NCBI GenBank assembly: GCA_002292855.1
Contig: DBBY01000031.1
Location: 19,738 to 26,289, forward strand
Reading direction: 5' to 3'
Origin: Flavobacteriales bacterium UBA972
GTDB lineage: Bacteria; Bacteroidota; Bacteroidia; Flavobacteriales; Schleiferiaceae
Length of the DNA: 6,552 bases
The translations under genes and the position numbers were made by a program. Under the pieces are notes generated by a model, which searched no databases, was not told the origin of the DNA, and was given only the letters and a program-made list of their open reading frames with translations. Below, piece after piece: positions 6,458 to 6,552 of the stretch (position 1 is its first letter; each line of letters opens with the position of its first letter).

Positions 6458-6552
6458 ATGATTTATGGTGAATTCATTCTGCCGAGCGTTCAAGTCGTGG
6501 ATCCTCGCTCCCCTTTTCACGGACGCACCGTGGACATCCTTGTTGTTGACGG
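6458..6552 (+). CDS. pyrC: Probable dihydroorotase, N-terminus only (runs off the window)
   Basis: Thirty-one codons plus two bases are visible, starting at ATG 6458 and still open at the end. The text MIYGEFILPS followed by VQVVDPRSPFHGRTVDILVVD resembles the opening beta-strands of amidohydrolase-fold dihydroorotases, which typically read as a short hydrophobic strand, VDP, a small insertion, then DILI plus Asp/Glu-Gly. Dihydroorotase closes carbamoyl-aspartate to dihydroorotate in pyrimidine synthesis. The SPFHG segment is the form I recall from Bacteroidota members. The metal-binding HxH motif would lie beyond the window, so a related hydantoinase or other amidohydrolase is not excluded. 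The next in-frame start, GTG at codon 14, would cut off the first strand. The gene diverges from the pirin block. Confidence 0.72.
   Translation, partial: MIYGEFILPSVQVVDPRSPFHGRTVDILVVD

Noticed and set aside
1..6552. A novel defence, mobile or multi-gene system, CRISPR array, tRNA or rRNA
   Set aside because: Nearly every base is accounted for by known housekeeping families. I saw no repeat-spacer pattern, transposase, integrase, terminal repeats or RNA gene.

Overview
The window looks like an ordinary chromosomal housekeeping segment from a member of the Bacteroidota, probably the Flavobacteriales. Base composition is moderate, a little above 50% GC by eye. Three things point there. The protein variants have a Bacteroidota flavour (an RLRD form of the Rel synthetase motif, a FolD with PATP, a QueE with CDVGCHWCD). 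Shine-Dalgarno sites ahead of the genes are weak or absent. Exact copies of the Bacteroidota -7 promoter box TAnnTTTG lie just upstream of two genes. The genus cannot be named from this sequence.

Layout. On the + strand, the window opens inside a fumarylacetoacetase gene (1-636, 3' half only). It overlaps by 13 bp a full-length (p)ppGpp synthetase/hydrolase gene of the Rel/SpoT family (624-2819). On the - strand, four genes read right to left as a tightly packed run: a pirin-family cupin (6338-5613), ffh (5599-4268), folD (4268-3414) and queE (3424-2816). Their spacings are 13 bp, a 1-bp TAATG overlap and an 11-bp overlap. The two blocks converge at 2816-2819, where one CTAG tetranucleotide supplies a TAG stop to each strand. 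At the right edge, a divergent intergenic region of about 119 bp separates the pirin gene from the first 31 codons of a probable dihydroorotase gene (6458 onward).

Function. The genes serve unrelated core processes: the last step of tyrosine breakdown, the stringent response, membrane-protein targeting (Ffh), one-carbon folate metabolism (FolD), 7-deazaguanine synthesis for queuosine tRNA modification (QueE), a probable redox or regulatory cupin (pirin) and pyrimidine synthesis. No common pathway joins them. The packing suggests shared transcription rather than a shared task.

I found no mobile element, CRISPR array, RNA gene or unknown multi-gene system. The more interesting signals are regulatory: two TAnnTTTG boxes each exactly 8 nt from an ATG (predicted leaderless or nearly leaderless mRNAs), a TTG start for pirin touching a three-codon mini-ORF, and the stop/start overlaps.
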